Notes: a model not told the origin generated them from the letters alone. A DNA stretch of 64,000 bases from Polaribacter haliotis (GCF_014784055.1 NZ_CP061813.1:1870001-1934000), one strand, 5' to 3'; positions 56,865 to 63,969 are shown, counted from the first letter of the stretch. Translations and numbers: made by a program.

Positions 56865-57019
56865 AGTGAAAAATATCTAAAAATTAAACAAAGCTTTTAA
56901 AATTAAATAACTTTTAAATCTGTTTAAATAATTTATCTTTACAGGATAACAGTAACATAAGAGATATGATATCCAGATTTATTTACGGGATATCGTTAAT
57001 AAAAGTTATTATATAACGA
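56865..57019. other. Left boundary of the cassette array (possible attI-like end)
   Basis: No gene. It holds an inverted repeat GATATCC (56968-56974) and GGATATC (56988-56994) with a 13-nt spacer, and a small GTTAT/ATAAC repeat (57005-57017) touching the first cassette. The first cassette starts at 57020 with GTTGCCACCA, but no upstream inner-stem arm like those of the later sites is seen. If the array is integron-like, an attI-type primary site would lie here, yet no integrase gene is next to it. Confidence 0.4.
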
Positions 57020-57053
57020 GTTGCCACCAATACGAAAAAAACCAATCTGACGA

Positions 57054-57563
57054 ATGAAAAAAATTCTGATTTTATTAATAATGTTGAATTTTATATCGTG
57101 TAGTAAAATCACACCTTCAGGATTTTGGCTGAATTACGAAACCGACTTTATTACAGAAAAACAAAATGACCAAGGACCTTTTGGAGGAACATTGCTTATA
57201 AATTGGATTGCGGATAACGATTATGAATTTGATATTAAAAAAATAACTGAACTTGCCGATAAAAACGATTGGAAACTGATTGACAGTATGAATTATAAAA
57301 AAGCGGATTTGAGAAATATGACGGATTTTGGAAAACCGACAATCAATCTTCCTCTCAAAAATTTTACGCCTGAATCAAAAAAAGCGGATTTGAAATCGGA
57401 ACCTTTTCCTCGCTGGATTGAAACGAATTTTAAGCTTTACCGATTTAAAACTGGTTGGTTGATTTTTGAACCTGGAACTAATGACTCGACTAATGAAAAT
57501 GGATTTTTATTAATAAGTTCTGACAATAAACAAATGACTGTTTATCATTTATGGGGCGAATAA
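57054..57563 (+). CDS. Cassette 1: lipoprotein, unknown function
   Basis: 169 residues with a lipoprotein signal (ILLIMLNFISC, Cys at 16). Middle part is rich in aromatic and acidic residues (GFWLNYETDF, FRWIETN-like PFPRWIETNFKLYRF) and ends MTVYHLWGE. No domain recognised. It starts 34 bp inside the cassette and ends 13 bp before the left 10-mer of its site. CTG, GCG and CGG-type codons look more common than in the chromosomal genes to the left, suggesting a foreign origin. Confidence 0.8.
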   Translation: MKKILILLIMLNFISCSKITPSGFWLNYETDFITEKQNDQGPFGGTLLINWIADNDYEFDIKKITELADKNDWKLIDSMNYKKADLRNMTDFGKPTINLPLKNFTPESKKADLKSEPFPRWIETNFKLYRFKTGWLIFEPGTNDSTNENGFLLISSDNKQMTVYHLWGE

Positions 57564-57576
57564 ATAGAAAAAGTAC

Positions 57577-57715
57577 TGGTGGCAACACCGTATATAATTT
57601 ATTGCTAGTTCTAGCCTACTTACGAAAATCCTCGCGGATTTTCTTGGTCGGTTTTTATTTACTAACTTTAGTGCTTGAAACACGCAACAAATCATATACA
57701 ACAACGTTGTAAGTA
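57577..57715 (+). repeat. Cassette site 1 (between cassettes 1 and 2)
   Basis: Left 10-mer TGGTGGCAAC (57577-57586, pairs with 57020-57029), spacer ACC, inner arm GTATATAATTTATTGC (57590-57605), central hairpin GAAAATCC-TCGC-GGATTTTC (57624-57643), inner arm GCAACAAATCATATAC (57684-57699), spacer AACAAC, then the next cassette's GTTGTAAGTA (57706-57715). Inner-arm mismatches are A-C at positions 7 and 12. Confidence 0.88.
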
Positions 57716-57733
57716 ATTTGCCAAAAACCGAAA

Positions 57734-58303
57734 ATGAAGTATCTGATTTTAATTTTAGTCTGTTTATTTATACAATCTTGTTCTGATTGCACAAATGTAT
57801 ATTTTACGGAAAACGACAAAACTTGGTTTACTAATTATAATGTTGGAGATAAAATAATATTCAAATCTCAACTAAATGATTATGACACAATTTTTATTAC
57901 AAATAAAGTTGTCAAAGAACCAAAAGGTGAATGCAATCCATTTGTGTCTGAATTTGACAAAGATTTTGTTAGAGTAGATTACGAAATTAAAAAAGATACT
58001 TTCAAATTAGTAAACGATTACTTTGTACAAATTGGAGCGAATGAAAATCTGAAAGACGCAAGTCCTGTCATTCGTTTACTAAATATGGAATATAGTAATT
58101 CTAGAAATAATTTACCTACACCAAAAGTATCTGAATTGAATGCTGACTGGAAAAATGTTTATACTTTCGACAAAAATAATTGTCCATATTCAAATTTGAA
58201 TGGAAAATTTGGTTTAACTGAATTTCAATGGGATAAAACTTATGGACTTGTCTCGTATAAAAACGAAAGCGGAGAAAAATGGATTTTATTAAAGAAAGAA
58301 TAA
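57734..58303 (+). CDS. Cassette 2: lipoprotein, unknown function
   Basis: 189 residues with lipobox LFIQSC (Cys at 16), followed by SDCTNVYFTENDKTWFTNYNVGD. Beta-rich, with a C-terminal WKNVYTFDKNNCPYSNLNGKFGLTEFQWDKTYGLVSYKN that has two of its four mature-chain cysteines pairing possibilities. No known family. The stop comes 4 bp before the cassette's terminal 10-mer. Confidence 0.8.
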   Translation: MKYLILILVCLFIQSCSDCTNVYFTENDKTWFTNYNVGDKIIFKSQLNDYDTIFITNKVVKEPKGECNPFVSEFDKDFVRVDYEIKKDTFKLVNDYFVQIGANENLKDASPVIRLLNMEYSNSRNNLPTPKVSELNADWKNVYTFDKNNCPYSNLNGKFGLTEFQWDKTYGLVSYKNESGEKWILLKKE

Positions 58304-58307
58304 AAAC

Positions 58308-58443
58308 TACTTACAACAACGTATATAATTTATTGCTAGTTCTAGCCTACTTACGAAAATCCTCGCGGATTTTCTATTCGGTTTTTATTTGCTAAATTAG
58401 GTGTTTAACCACGCAACAAACCATATACAAACCGTTCTACGCA
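58308..58443 (+). repeat. Cassette site 2 (between cassettes 2 and 3)
   Basis: Left 10-mer TACTTACAAC (58308-58317, pairs with GTTGTAAGTA at 57706), spacer AAC, inner arm 58321-58336, hairpin 58355-58374, inner arm GCAACAAACCATATAC (58413-58428), spacer AAACC (5 nt), next GTTCTACGCA (58434-58443). A-C mismatches at inner positions 7, 8 and 12. Confidence 0.88.
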
Positions 58444-58467
58444 ATTTACCAAAAATACCGCTGAAAA

Positions 58468-58983
58468 ATGAAAACCGAAAAAATAATTTATGAAACTAAA
58501 CCGAAAATAATTAGTCTTTATGGAGTTCTTTTTTTGTTTTTAATTGGAACATATTTCGTTTATACTTCTGAATCATTGACAATCAAAATTTTTATGGGTG
58601 GAATTTTTTTATTCGCACTAATTTTTGGAATGATTAGAAATTATCTTGCAAACGGAATTATAATTACTGAAAATAGAATAGAATTACTGAAAACGAATAT
58701 GACTGGAAAAACTGAATCTGAATTTATTAATTTTTCTGAAATTAAAAGCGTAAAATATAATCAAGGTCAATATCGACAAGACAGCGCAATTTATTTAAGG
58801 AGAAAACTGAAATCGGAACTGAAGGTTCTTATTCCAATTAATTCATTTGAATTTGGTCACGTTTTAAAGTTTTTAAACGGAAAAGGAATTGAAATTAATT
58901 TAGTTCATTCTGACCAGGAATTACGAATGTTTATAGACGGAAAAATAACTGAATTTCCAATGACGAATGAAAAAACTGCGTAG
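58468..58983 (+). CDS. Cassette 3: two-helix membrane protein with PH-like domain
   Basis: 171 residues. Two membrane helices (about 13-31 and 38-55) are followed by a soluble part, NGIIITENRIELLKTNMTGKTESEFINFSEIKSVKYNQG..., whose pattern resembles bacterial PH-like membrane proteins. No closer assignment. The TAG stop lies inside the terminal 10-mer TGCGTAGAAC, so the gene uses the cassette end itself. Confidence 0.75.
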   Translation: MKTEKIIYETKPKIISLYGVLFLFLIGTYFVYTSESLTIKIFMGGIFLFALIFGMIRNYLANGIIITENRIELLKTNMTGKTESEFINFSEIKSVKYNQGQYRQDSAIYLRRKLKSELKVLIPINSFEFGHVLKFLNGKGIEINLVHSDQELRMFIDGKITEFPMTNEKTA

Positions 58984-59116
58984 AACACCGTATATAATTT
59001 ATTGCTGGCTTCTTGCCTACTTGCGAAAGTCCTCGCGGACTTTCTTGGTCGGTAATTATTTATTAAATTAGTTGCTTGAAACACGCAACAAACCATATAC
59101 AACAACGTTGTACACA
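58977..59116 (+). repeat. Cassette site 3 (between cassettes 3 and 4)
   Basis: Left 10-mer TGCGTAGAAC (58977-58986, pairs with GTTCTACGCA at 58434), spacer ACC, inner arm 58990-59005, hairpin GAAAGTCC-TCGC-GGACTTTC (59025-59044; one compensated pair versus site 1), inner arm 59085-59100, spacer AACAAC, next GTTGTACACA (59107-59116). Confidence 0.88.
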
Positions 59117-59132
59117 ATATGAGAAAAACCCT

Positions 59133-59762
59133 ATGAATACTGAAAAAATAGACATTCAGATTTTATCCAAAACGGATAATTTGAGGCTTTACATAATTGA
59201 ACATACTTTACATATTGAAACACTAATCTCTGAAGCAATAGGTAGTCTACTAAATATTGATTACGAAACTTCAAAATCATTTGGATTTCGTTCAAGTTCT
59301 CTTTCTTTCAGCCAAAAAACATATATAATTCAAGATATTAAAGGGCTTGAATCAGAAATGGCGAAAAAACTAAATGCTTTAATGAATATTAGGAATAAAT
59401 TCGCTCACGTTCAAGTAATTGATTCTTTTGAGAAATTCTTTGAAATTGCAAGTAATGGAGAACAAATAAAAAATAGCCTTGAAAAATGGTATAGTGTTGA
59501 AAATAAAAAAGAAGAAGACAATAAATACAAATTTTTATTTTTTTTACTATCAGAAGAAATAACTAAAATGCTTTGGGATTTAAGAGTAAAAGATAGGTTA
59601 GAAAAAAGTGTGCTTCAAGCTGAAAAGGTTTTCCAAAAAGGTCAATTGGAATCTTTTAAAGAAATAATGAATGAATCTGAAAATCCAGAGGAAATAAACG
59701 CAGAAGTTTTAAAAAGAACAATTAAAAAAGTTCCACAACTTCGAGTTGAAAGTAAAAAATAA
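59133..59762 (+). CDS. Cassette 4a: HEPN-motif helical protein
   Basis: 209 residues from the ATG at 59133; a TTG start at 59076 would read through the recombination site and is rejected. All-helical, with IRNKFAH (R87 to H92), an R-x4-H pattern like that of HEPN ribonucleases and also seen in MltR-like proteins. The C-terminal half is charged and coiled-coil-like. It is paired in one cassette with a GIY-YIG-type gene 15 bp downstream; a toxin, repressor or defence role is possible but not shown. Confidence 0.75.
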   Translation: MNTEKIDIQILSKTDNLRLYIIEHTLHIETLISEAIGSLLNIDYETSKSFGFRSSSLSFSQKTYIIQDIKGLESEMAKKLNALMNIRNKFAHVQVIDSFEKFFEIASNGEQIKNSLEKWYSVENKKEEDNKYKFLFFLLSEEITKMLWDLRVKDRLEKSVLQAEKVFQKGQLESFKEIMNESENPEEINAEVLKRTIKKVPQLRVESKK

Positions 59763-59777
59763 AGTTCTGTACAAAAG

Positions 59778-60674
59778 ATGAAAAAAACTACAGATAAAAC
59801 TCATAAATGGGAATTTGGTATGTATCCAATCTCAAAAGAAATGTCTGATAGATATGAAAAATCTATTTTTCGCATTATAAAATTTCTCAATGATTTTATT
59901 ATTTATAATAAGGTTCTTGATGATTTTTCCGAATTAAAAGGAATGTTAAATAGAACAGTTAAAAAAAATCAATTAGATTGGTTTACAGTTTATGAAAAGT
60001 TACATTATCCTAATGAACGTGAATTAGTTGGAGTAATATTTTTAATCACTGAATTAAGAAACCTACTAAAAAACAACAACTCATTAGAAGAGTTCAAACA
60101 AAATGAAAAAATATTCTTGTGCTATTTAAAGAAACTAATTGAAAATTATAATTCAAAAATAAATGCACCAGAAGAATATCTTTATATTTTATCGTTAAAA
60201 AATGAGCCTGATATTCTCAAAATTGGAATGACAACTGGAAAAGTTTCAAAAAGAGTTAATCAAATTAATTCAAGCACAGGAGTTTTGAATCCATATGGTG
60301 TTAGAAAAGTCTTTAAAGTTAAAAACTGTAAAGTTGCAGAGCGAGAAAGTCATTTAATATTAAGTGATTATAGAATTAGAAAAGACCGAGAGTTTTTTAA
60401 AATCCCTTTTGCTCAAGCATTAGATTTAATTGAGAAAAGTTTTACTCAAAATGGTCTTAAAATTCGGAATATTGGAAAAATCATTTATTTTAATCCTGCA
60501 AGTAAAATAGGAAAAATCAAATATTGTGGCATTGAAAACATTGAGTTTTCTAAAGAAGATTTAGTTTTTGAGAACGAAACTTTTGAAATTGGAAATTTAG
60601 TTGAATATGATATTAATATCGTTAAGAAAAAACTAAAAAAGATAGTGAAAAATACTGTGTACAACACCGTATAA
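59778..60674 (+). CDS. Cassette 4b: GIY-YIG (T5orf172/MUG113-like) protein with cold-shock-like C-terminus
   Basis: 298 residues. Residues 134-214 fit the GIY-YIG superfamily in its T5orf172/MUG113 form: YLYILSL (134-140), KIGMT (148-152), R159 in KVSKRVNQIN, AERESH (187-192), then REFFKIP. Residues about 232-280 (GKIIYFNPASKIGKIKYC ... NLVEYDI) look like a cold-shock/OB domain. The N-terminal 130 residues are helical. The frame runs into the site and stops at TAA (60672-60674) inside the inner stem. Likely acts on nucleic acid; a defence function is inference. Confidence 0.75.
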   Translation: MKKTTDKTHKWEFGMYPISKEMSDRYEKSIFRIIKFLNDFIIYNKVLDDFSELKGMLNRTVKKNQLDWFTVYEKLHYPNERELVGVIFLITELRNLLKNNNSLEEFKQNEKIFLCYLKKLIENYNSKINAPEEYLYILSLKNEPDILKIGMTTGKVSKRVNQINSSTGVLNPYGVRKVFKVKNCKVAERESHLILSDYRIRKDREFFKIPFAQALDLIEKSFTQNGLKIRNIGKIIYFNPASKIGKIKYCGIENIEFSKEDLVFENETFEIGNLVEYDINIVKKKLKKIVKNTVYNTV

Positions 60675-60796
60675 ACTTTATTGCTGGCTTCTCGCCTATT
60701 TGCGAAAGTCCTCGCGGACTTTCTTGGTTTGTGTTTTATTTACTAAATTAGTTCCTTAAAACACGCAACAAAGCTTATACAACAACGTTACCACAC
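60656..60796 (+). repeat. Cassette site 4 (between cassettes 4 and 5)
   Basis: Left 10-mer TGTGTACAAC (60656-60665, pairs with 59107-59116), spacer ACC, inner arm GTATAAACTTTATTGC (60669-60684), hairpin GAAAGTCC/GGACTTTC (60704-60723), inner arm GCAACAAAGCTTATAC (60765-60780), spacer AACAAC, next GTTACCACAC (60787-60796). Inner positions 6 and 8 differ from site 1 on both arms with pairing kept. Confidence 0.88.
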
Positions 60797-60798
60797 AT

Positions 60799-61500
60799 TT
60801 GAGAAAAACGCTTTTCATATCGACAATTTTAGTTTTGAATTCATTCTTTTCGTTTGCCCAAAACAGAATTGAATTAGTTGCGAATGATTGTAGTCAAGAA
60901 AATGGATTTACAATGTTTTTATTGGATAGAGCTAAACCGAAAATTCTAACTGAACAAAAATTTGAACAAGAAGAAAAATATTGGAATAATCAAAAGAAGA
61001 TTTTACTCAATAATTCGGACATTATAAAAATAGAATACACGAATATTTTTGGACAGATAATCGACACAACTTTCACAAACGCAAAGGAACTGAATGAAAT
61101 AAAAATCTGTGTAAATAAATTCAAAGATTACGAAAAGAAATCTCTAATAAAAGAATCAATCCAAAACGACCAAAGCTGGGTTTTAAACTCAACTTGGGGA
61201 CATCAAACTTTTGAATCTGATGAACTGACTTTAAAACCTAAAAACGGATTTTTAAAATATAAATATTACAAAAACGGAAAAAGAATAAAGCGTGGAAAAA
61301 TAAAAATAACGGAATCCGTTATGGACAGAATAGCTTTATTTGAGCGTAAACTGAATTTAATGCAAAATGCTGACAATTCTTGTAATTTCGGAATTAGTTA
61401 TAATCTTGACAATGGAATTGAAAAAATTAATTTTCAAGACGACAGTTGTTCTGGATTTTCGAATGAACAATTACTGACTGAATTAAAAATAGTGAAATAA
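60799..61500 (+). CDS. Cassette 5: secreted protein, unknown function
   Basis: 233 residues, starting at TTG (60799) only 2 bp after the initial 10-mer; no ATG fits. Signal peptide with cleavage near SFAQ. Two cysteines early (NDCSQ, and ICVN) and two late (NSCNF, DDSCSG) may form disulfides. No domain recognised. The region before the stop (YNLDNGIEKINFQDDSCSGFSNEQ) is beta-like. Confidence 0.75.
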   Translation: MRKTLFISTILVLNSFFSFAQNRIELVANDCSQENGFTMFLLDRAKPKILTEQKFEQEEKYWNNQKKILLNNSDIIKIEYTNIFGQIIDTTFTNAKELNEIKICVNKFKDYEKKSLIKESIQNDQSWVLNSTWGHQTFESDELTLKPKNGFLKYKYYKNGKRIKRGKIKITESVMDRIALFERKLNLMQNADNSCNFGISYNLDNGIEKINFQDDSCSGFSNEQLLTELKIVK

Positions 61501-61505
61501 AAAAC

Positions 61506-61642
61506 GTGTGGTAACACCGTATATAATTTATTGCTAGTTCTAGCCTACTTACGAAAATCCTCGCGGATTTTCTATTCGGTTTTTATTTGCTAAATTACGT
61601 GCTAAACCACGCAACAAACCATATACAAACACGTTGTAAGCA
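61506..61642 (+). repeat. Cassette site 5 (between cassettes 5 and 6)
   Basis: Left 10-mer GTGTGGTAAC (61506-61515, pairs with GTTACCACAC at 60787), spacer ACC, inner arm 61519-61534, hairpin 61553-61572, inner arm 61611-61626, spacer AAACAC, next GTTGTAAGCA (61633-61642). A-C mismatches at inner positions 7, 8 and 12. Confidence 0.88.
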
Positions 61643-61652
61643 ATTTGAGAAA

Positions 61653-62348
61653 ATGGCGAAATATTTAACAGACATAAGTATTGAAAGTGAATTTTCGCAG
61701 GAATTTTCAAATGGATTTACGAAATTAGACTTTAACAAAACTACCAAAGTTGTTCAAGACATATTTTGGTATCTAATTCCAAATAAATTCGAATTTGATG
61801 GAATTGGAAAATTAAATATTAGAATCACTTCTGCAATTCCAGATAATAAATACAAGGAAACAGCTGTTGGATTTGCACAATATACATACGGACAATTTGA
61901 ATTTTCTAAATATTTTAAATTACATCAAACCGAACAGAATAAGGTTATATTAAAAATATTACAGAAAGCTATATCTGATATCCTAAAGCACAATCAAGAA
62001 AAAGCTAATACTTTAATTGAAATTACGAATAGAATAAGTGACATCGGATTTGAATACGAGACAGAGGACAAAAAACTATCTAAGTGGAATAGAAAACGTA
62101 ATTATAGAGGTTTAGTCATTTACAAAATTGACAAAAACGGACAAAATGCATACGTTACGTTAACTGATAAAAATGGAGTTGTATTTTTTAGAGAACACCT
62201 TTTAAAGAATAGGGTTTACGACTTCTTTAATAGTTTATATAAAACGAAATGGATTGGAGAAAAATTTCAGATTATTAATAGAGATGGAAATTTATTTAAA
62301 GAATTTGATGCGGAAAAAACTGCTTACAACAATGTATATAAAAAATAG
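61653..62348 (+). CDS. Cassette 6: soluble protein, unknown function
   Basis: 231 residues from the ATG at 61653; an upstream in-frame start at 61587 would encode site sequence and is rejected. No signal or membrane segment. Mixed alpha/beta with a basic middle (KKLSKWNRKRNYRGLVIYKI) and a repeat-like end (NRDGNLFKEFDAEKTAYNNVYKK). The last codons and TAG stop lie inside the left arm of the following site. Possibly an immunity or regulatory protein; no family recognised. Confidence 0.7.
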   Translation: MAKYLTDISIESEFSQEFSNGFTKLDFNKTTKVVQDIFWYLIPNKFEFDGIGKLNIRITSAIPDNKYKETAVGFAQYTYGQFEFSKYFKLHQTEQNKVILKILQKAISDILKHNQEKANTLIEITNRISDIGFEYETEDKKLSKWNRKRNYRGLVIYKIDKNGQNAYVTLTDKNGVVFFREHLLKNRVYDFFNSLYKTKWIGEKFQIINRDGNLFKEFDAEKTAYNNVYKK

Positions 62349-62525
62349 CGCAAGTCGTTGCTAACACTAAGTCTTGGGCATTTTTCGGAAGTCGCCAAAT
62401 TTTTAAATTTGACGATTTCCCAAAAATAAAATAAATAGTAAAATTTAAAAATTCGGCTTGTGTTTATCCGAAAAGTAACAGCTTATTTTCAGCACTACTT
62501 TTCATATACGGAGCCGTTGGGTTTA
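62321..62525 (+). repeat. Cassette site 6, divergent in sequence but same geometry
   Basis: Left 10-mer TGCTTACAAC (62321-62330, pairs with 61633-61642), spacer AAT, inner arm GTATATAAAAAATAGCGC (62334-62351), central hairpin GGAAGTCGCCAAATTT...AAATTTGACGATTTCC (62387-62420), inner arm GCACTACTTTTCATATAC (62492-62509), spacer GGAGCC, next GTTGGGTTTA (62516-62525). A-C mismatches again fall at inner positions 7 and 12, although the sequence is unlike the other sites. Confidence 0.8.
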
Positions 62526-62531
62526 ATACGA

Positions 62532-63230
62532 ATGAAACATATAAACTACATTTTAATATTTCTATTTTTAGTTGGTTGCTCATCAACAAAAAAACTGACT
62601 AAAAACAGTTCCAAACCGACAAAGTTTGTTTTTAAGAAATCTATGGTTTCTTCCCAAAATGGAATCTCGAATTTAAAATCAAAGCAGGATTCTTTAATTG
62701 ATGCAACTTACAAGCCGAATGGAAAAGATTCTTTGATGAATAAAAAACTTAAGGAAATGCAGATGACTGATTTTCTAACTCAAACACCAGAAACGGAAAT
62801 TTATGTAGAAATTCAAAATGACTCTATTTGGCGTTATACCAAACAAAAAGGTAAAATGATTGGCGATTATTTTATGATTCAAAAAAATAGCGGAATTTTA
62901 AACTATTACGACAAATCCAAATCTGTCAATTATAGAAAGTATGACCTGTTTGCTAAAAATCACGAATACGAAATAGTTGAAAATCGAAAAGACAGAAAGG
63001 AAATAAAGGGTTTTGATTGTTACAAATTGACTTTAATAAAAAAAGACACAGAAAGCGACTTAGGAAATACGATTTACGAGATGTATGTGACTGACCAAAT
63101 TGAATTACCAATACATTCCGTTATTAATTTAACTAAACTTATTCCGAATAACTTTCCAATGGAAATTAAAGTCTGGGAAGAAAAACTTTCTGGAATGGCT
63201 GAATTATATGAATTAATCGGTATTGAATAA
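62532..63230 (+). CDS. Cassette 7: lipoprotein, unknown function
   Basis: 232 residues from the ATG at 62532, 6 bp after the 10-mer; an open frame from 62460 reads through the preceding site. Lipobox LFLVGC (Cys at 16). The second half, KEIKGFDCYKLTLIKKDTES...IYEMYVTDQIELPIHSVI, resembles DUF4412/GLPGLI-type secreted proteins in pattern. Function unknown. Confidence 0.75.
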   Translation: MKHINYILIFLFLVGCSSTKKLTKNSSKPTKFVFKKSMVSSQNGISNLKSKQDSLIDATYKPNGKDSLMNKKLKEMQMTDFLTQTPETEIYVEIQNDSIWRYTKQKGKMIGDYFMIQKNSGILNYYDKSKSVNYRKYDLFAKNHEYEIVENRKDRKEIKGFDCYKLTLIKKDTESDLGNTIYEMYVTDQIELPIHSVINLTKLIPNNFPMEIKVWEEKLSGMAELYELIGIE

Positions 63231-63235
63231 AGTAC

Positions 63236-63372
63236 TAAACCCAACAACGTATATAATTTATTGCTAGTTCTTGCCTACTTATGAAAATCCTCGCGGATTT
63301 TCTATTCGGTTTTTATTTGCTAAATTACGTGCTAAACCACGCAACAAACCATATACAAACACGTTGTGTTTA
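63236..63372 (+). repeat. Cassette site 7 (between cassettes 7 and 8)
   Basis: Left 10-mer TAAACCCAAC (63236-63245, pairs with GTTGGGTTTA at 62516), spacer AAC, inner arm 63249-63264, hairpin 63283-63302, inner arm 63341-63356, spacer AAACAC, next GTTGTGTTTA (63363-63372). Confidence 0.88.
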
Positions 63373-63390
63373 ATTTGAAAAAGAAAATTA

Positions 63391-63804
63391 ATGAAACAAA
63401 GTAAGATTTCTAAAACTTGGAATTATTACAAAAAAAATAGTTGGAAATTAGGAGTCTTAATTTTATCAATAGTTCTTTTTTACTTTGTTATTCAGAAAAT
63501 TGAATTGAAACAAAATTCCGTTGAAACTTATGGTAAAATATATGAAAAAAAACGAATTGTAAGTGGAATCAGAGTTGGACCTCTATTTAAGTACAAGTTT
63601 TGGTTTATGTATAATGGGAAAAAACATTTTGGAGAAACAACAAAAACTCTTGAAGGAGAAAATAATATTGGAAAAGTATTTAAAGTGAGAGTTTTAATGA
63701 ATAAACCTGAGAACTATGAAATTCTTTTTGACCAAGAATATGTTGAAAAATATATTATTGACAAAAACGGAATTAAAAAAACTCTATATTTTGAAAAAAA
63801 CTAA
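63391..63804 (+). CDS. Cassette 8: single-helix membrane protein
   Basis: 137 residues: a basic N-terminus, one membrane helix (about 20-38) and a beta-rich outer part (GKIYEKKRIVSGIRVGPLFKYKFWFMYNGKKHFGETTKTL) somewhat like DUF3592-type domains. The TAA stop forms the first three bases of the terminal 10-mer TAAACACAAC. Function unknown. Confidence 0.75.
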   Translation: MKQSKISKTWNYYKKNSWKLGVLILSIVLFYFVIQKIELKQNSVETYGKIYEKKRIVSGIRVGPLFKYKFWFMYNGKKHFGETTKTLEGENNIGKVFKVRVLMNKPENYEILFDQEYVEKYIIDKNGIKKTLYFEKN

Positions 63805-63938
63805 ACACAACAACGTGTATAATTAATGGCTAGTTCTCGCCTACTTACGAAAATCCTCGCGGATTTTCTATTCGGTTTTTATTTGCTAAATTAGTTGCTT
63901 AAACACGCCACAAATCATACACAAAACCGTTGCCAGTA
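63802..63938 (+). repeat. Cassette site 8 (between cassettes 8 and 9)
   Basis: Left 10-mer TAAACACAAC (63802-63811, pairs with 63363-63372), spacer AAC, inner arm GTGTATAATTAATGGC (63815-63830), hairpin 63849-63868, inner arm GCCACAAATCATACAC (63907-63922), spacer AAAACC, next GTTGCCAGTA (63929-63938). Inner positions 3 and 14 are changed on both arms with pairing kept. Confidence 0.87.
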
Positions 63939-63969
63939 ATACAAAACCAAACTAACTAAAAATCGAAGT

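Noticed and set aside
59076-59132. Upstream in-frame extensions of cassette genes 4a, 6 and 7 (starts at 59076, 61587, 62460)
   Set aside because: They translate the recombination site itself (e.g. NHATNHIQ-like residues); ATG codons after the cassette boundary are better starts.
57577-63938. The repeated sites as a CRISPR array
   Set aside because: Repeats are over 100 bp, spacers are whole genes of 500-1600 bp, and no cas genes are present.
57577-63938. Plus-strand RNA gene or riboswitch in each site
   Set aside because: The A-C mismatches at fixed positions disfavour plus-strand folding; wobble pairs form on the other strand, and the gene-specific 10-mers are not explained by a riboswitch. 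A minus-strand RNA is not fully excluded.
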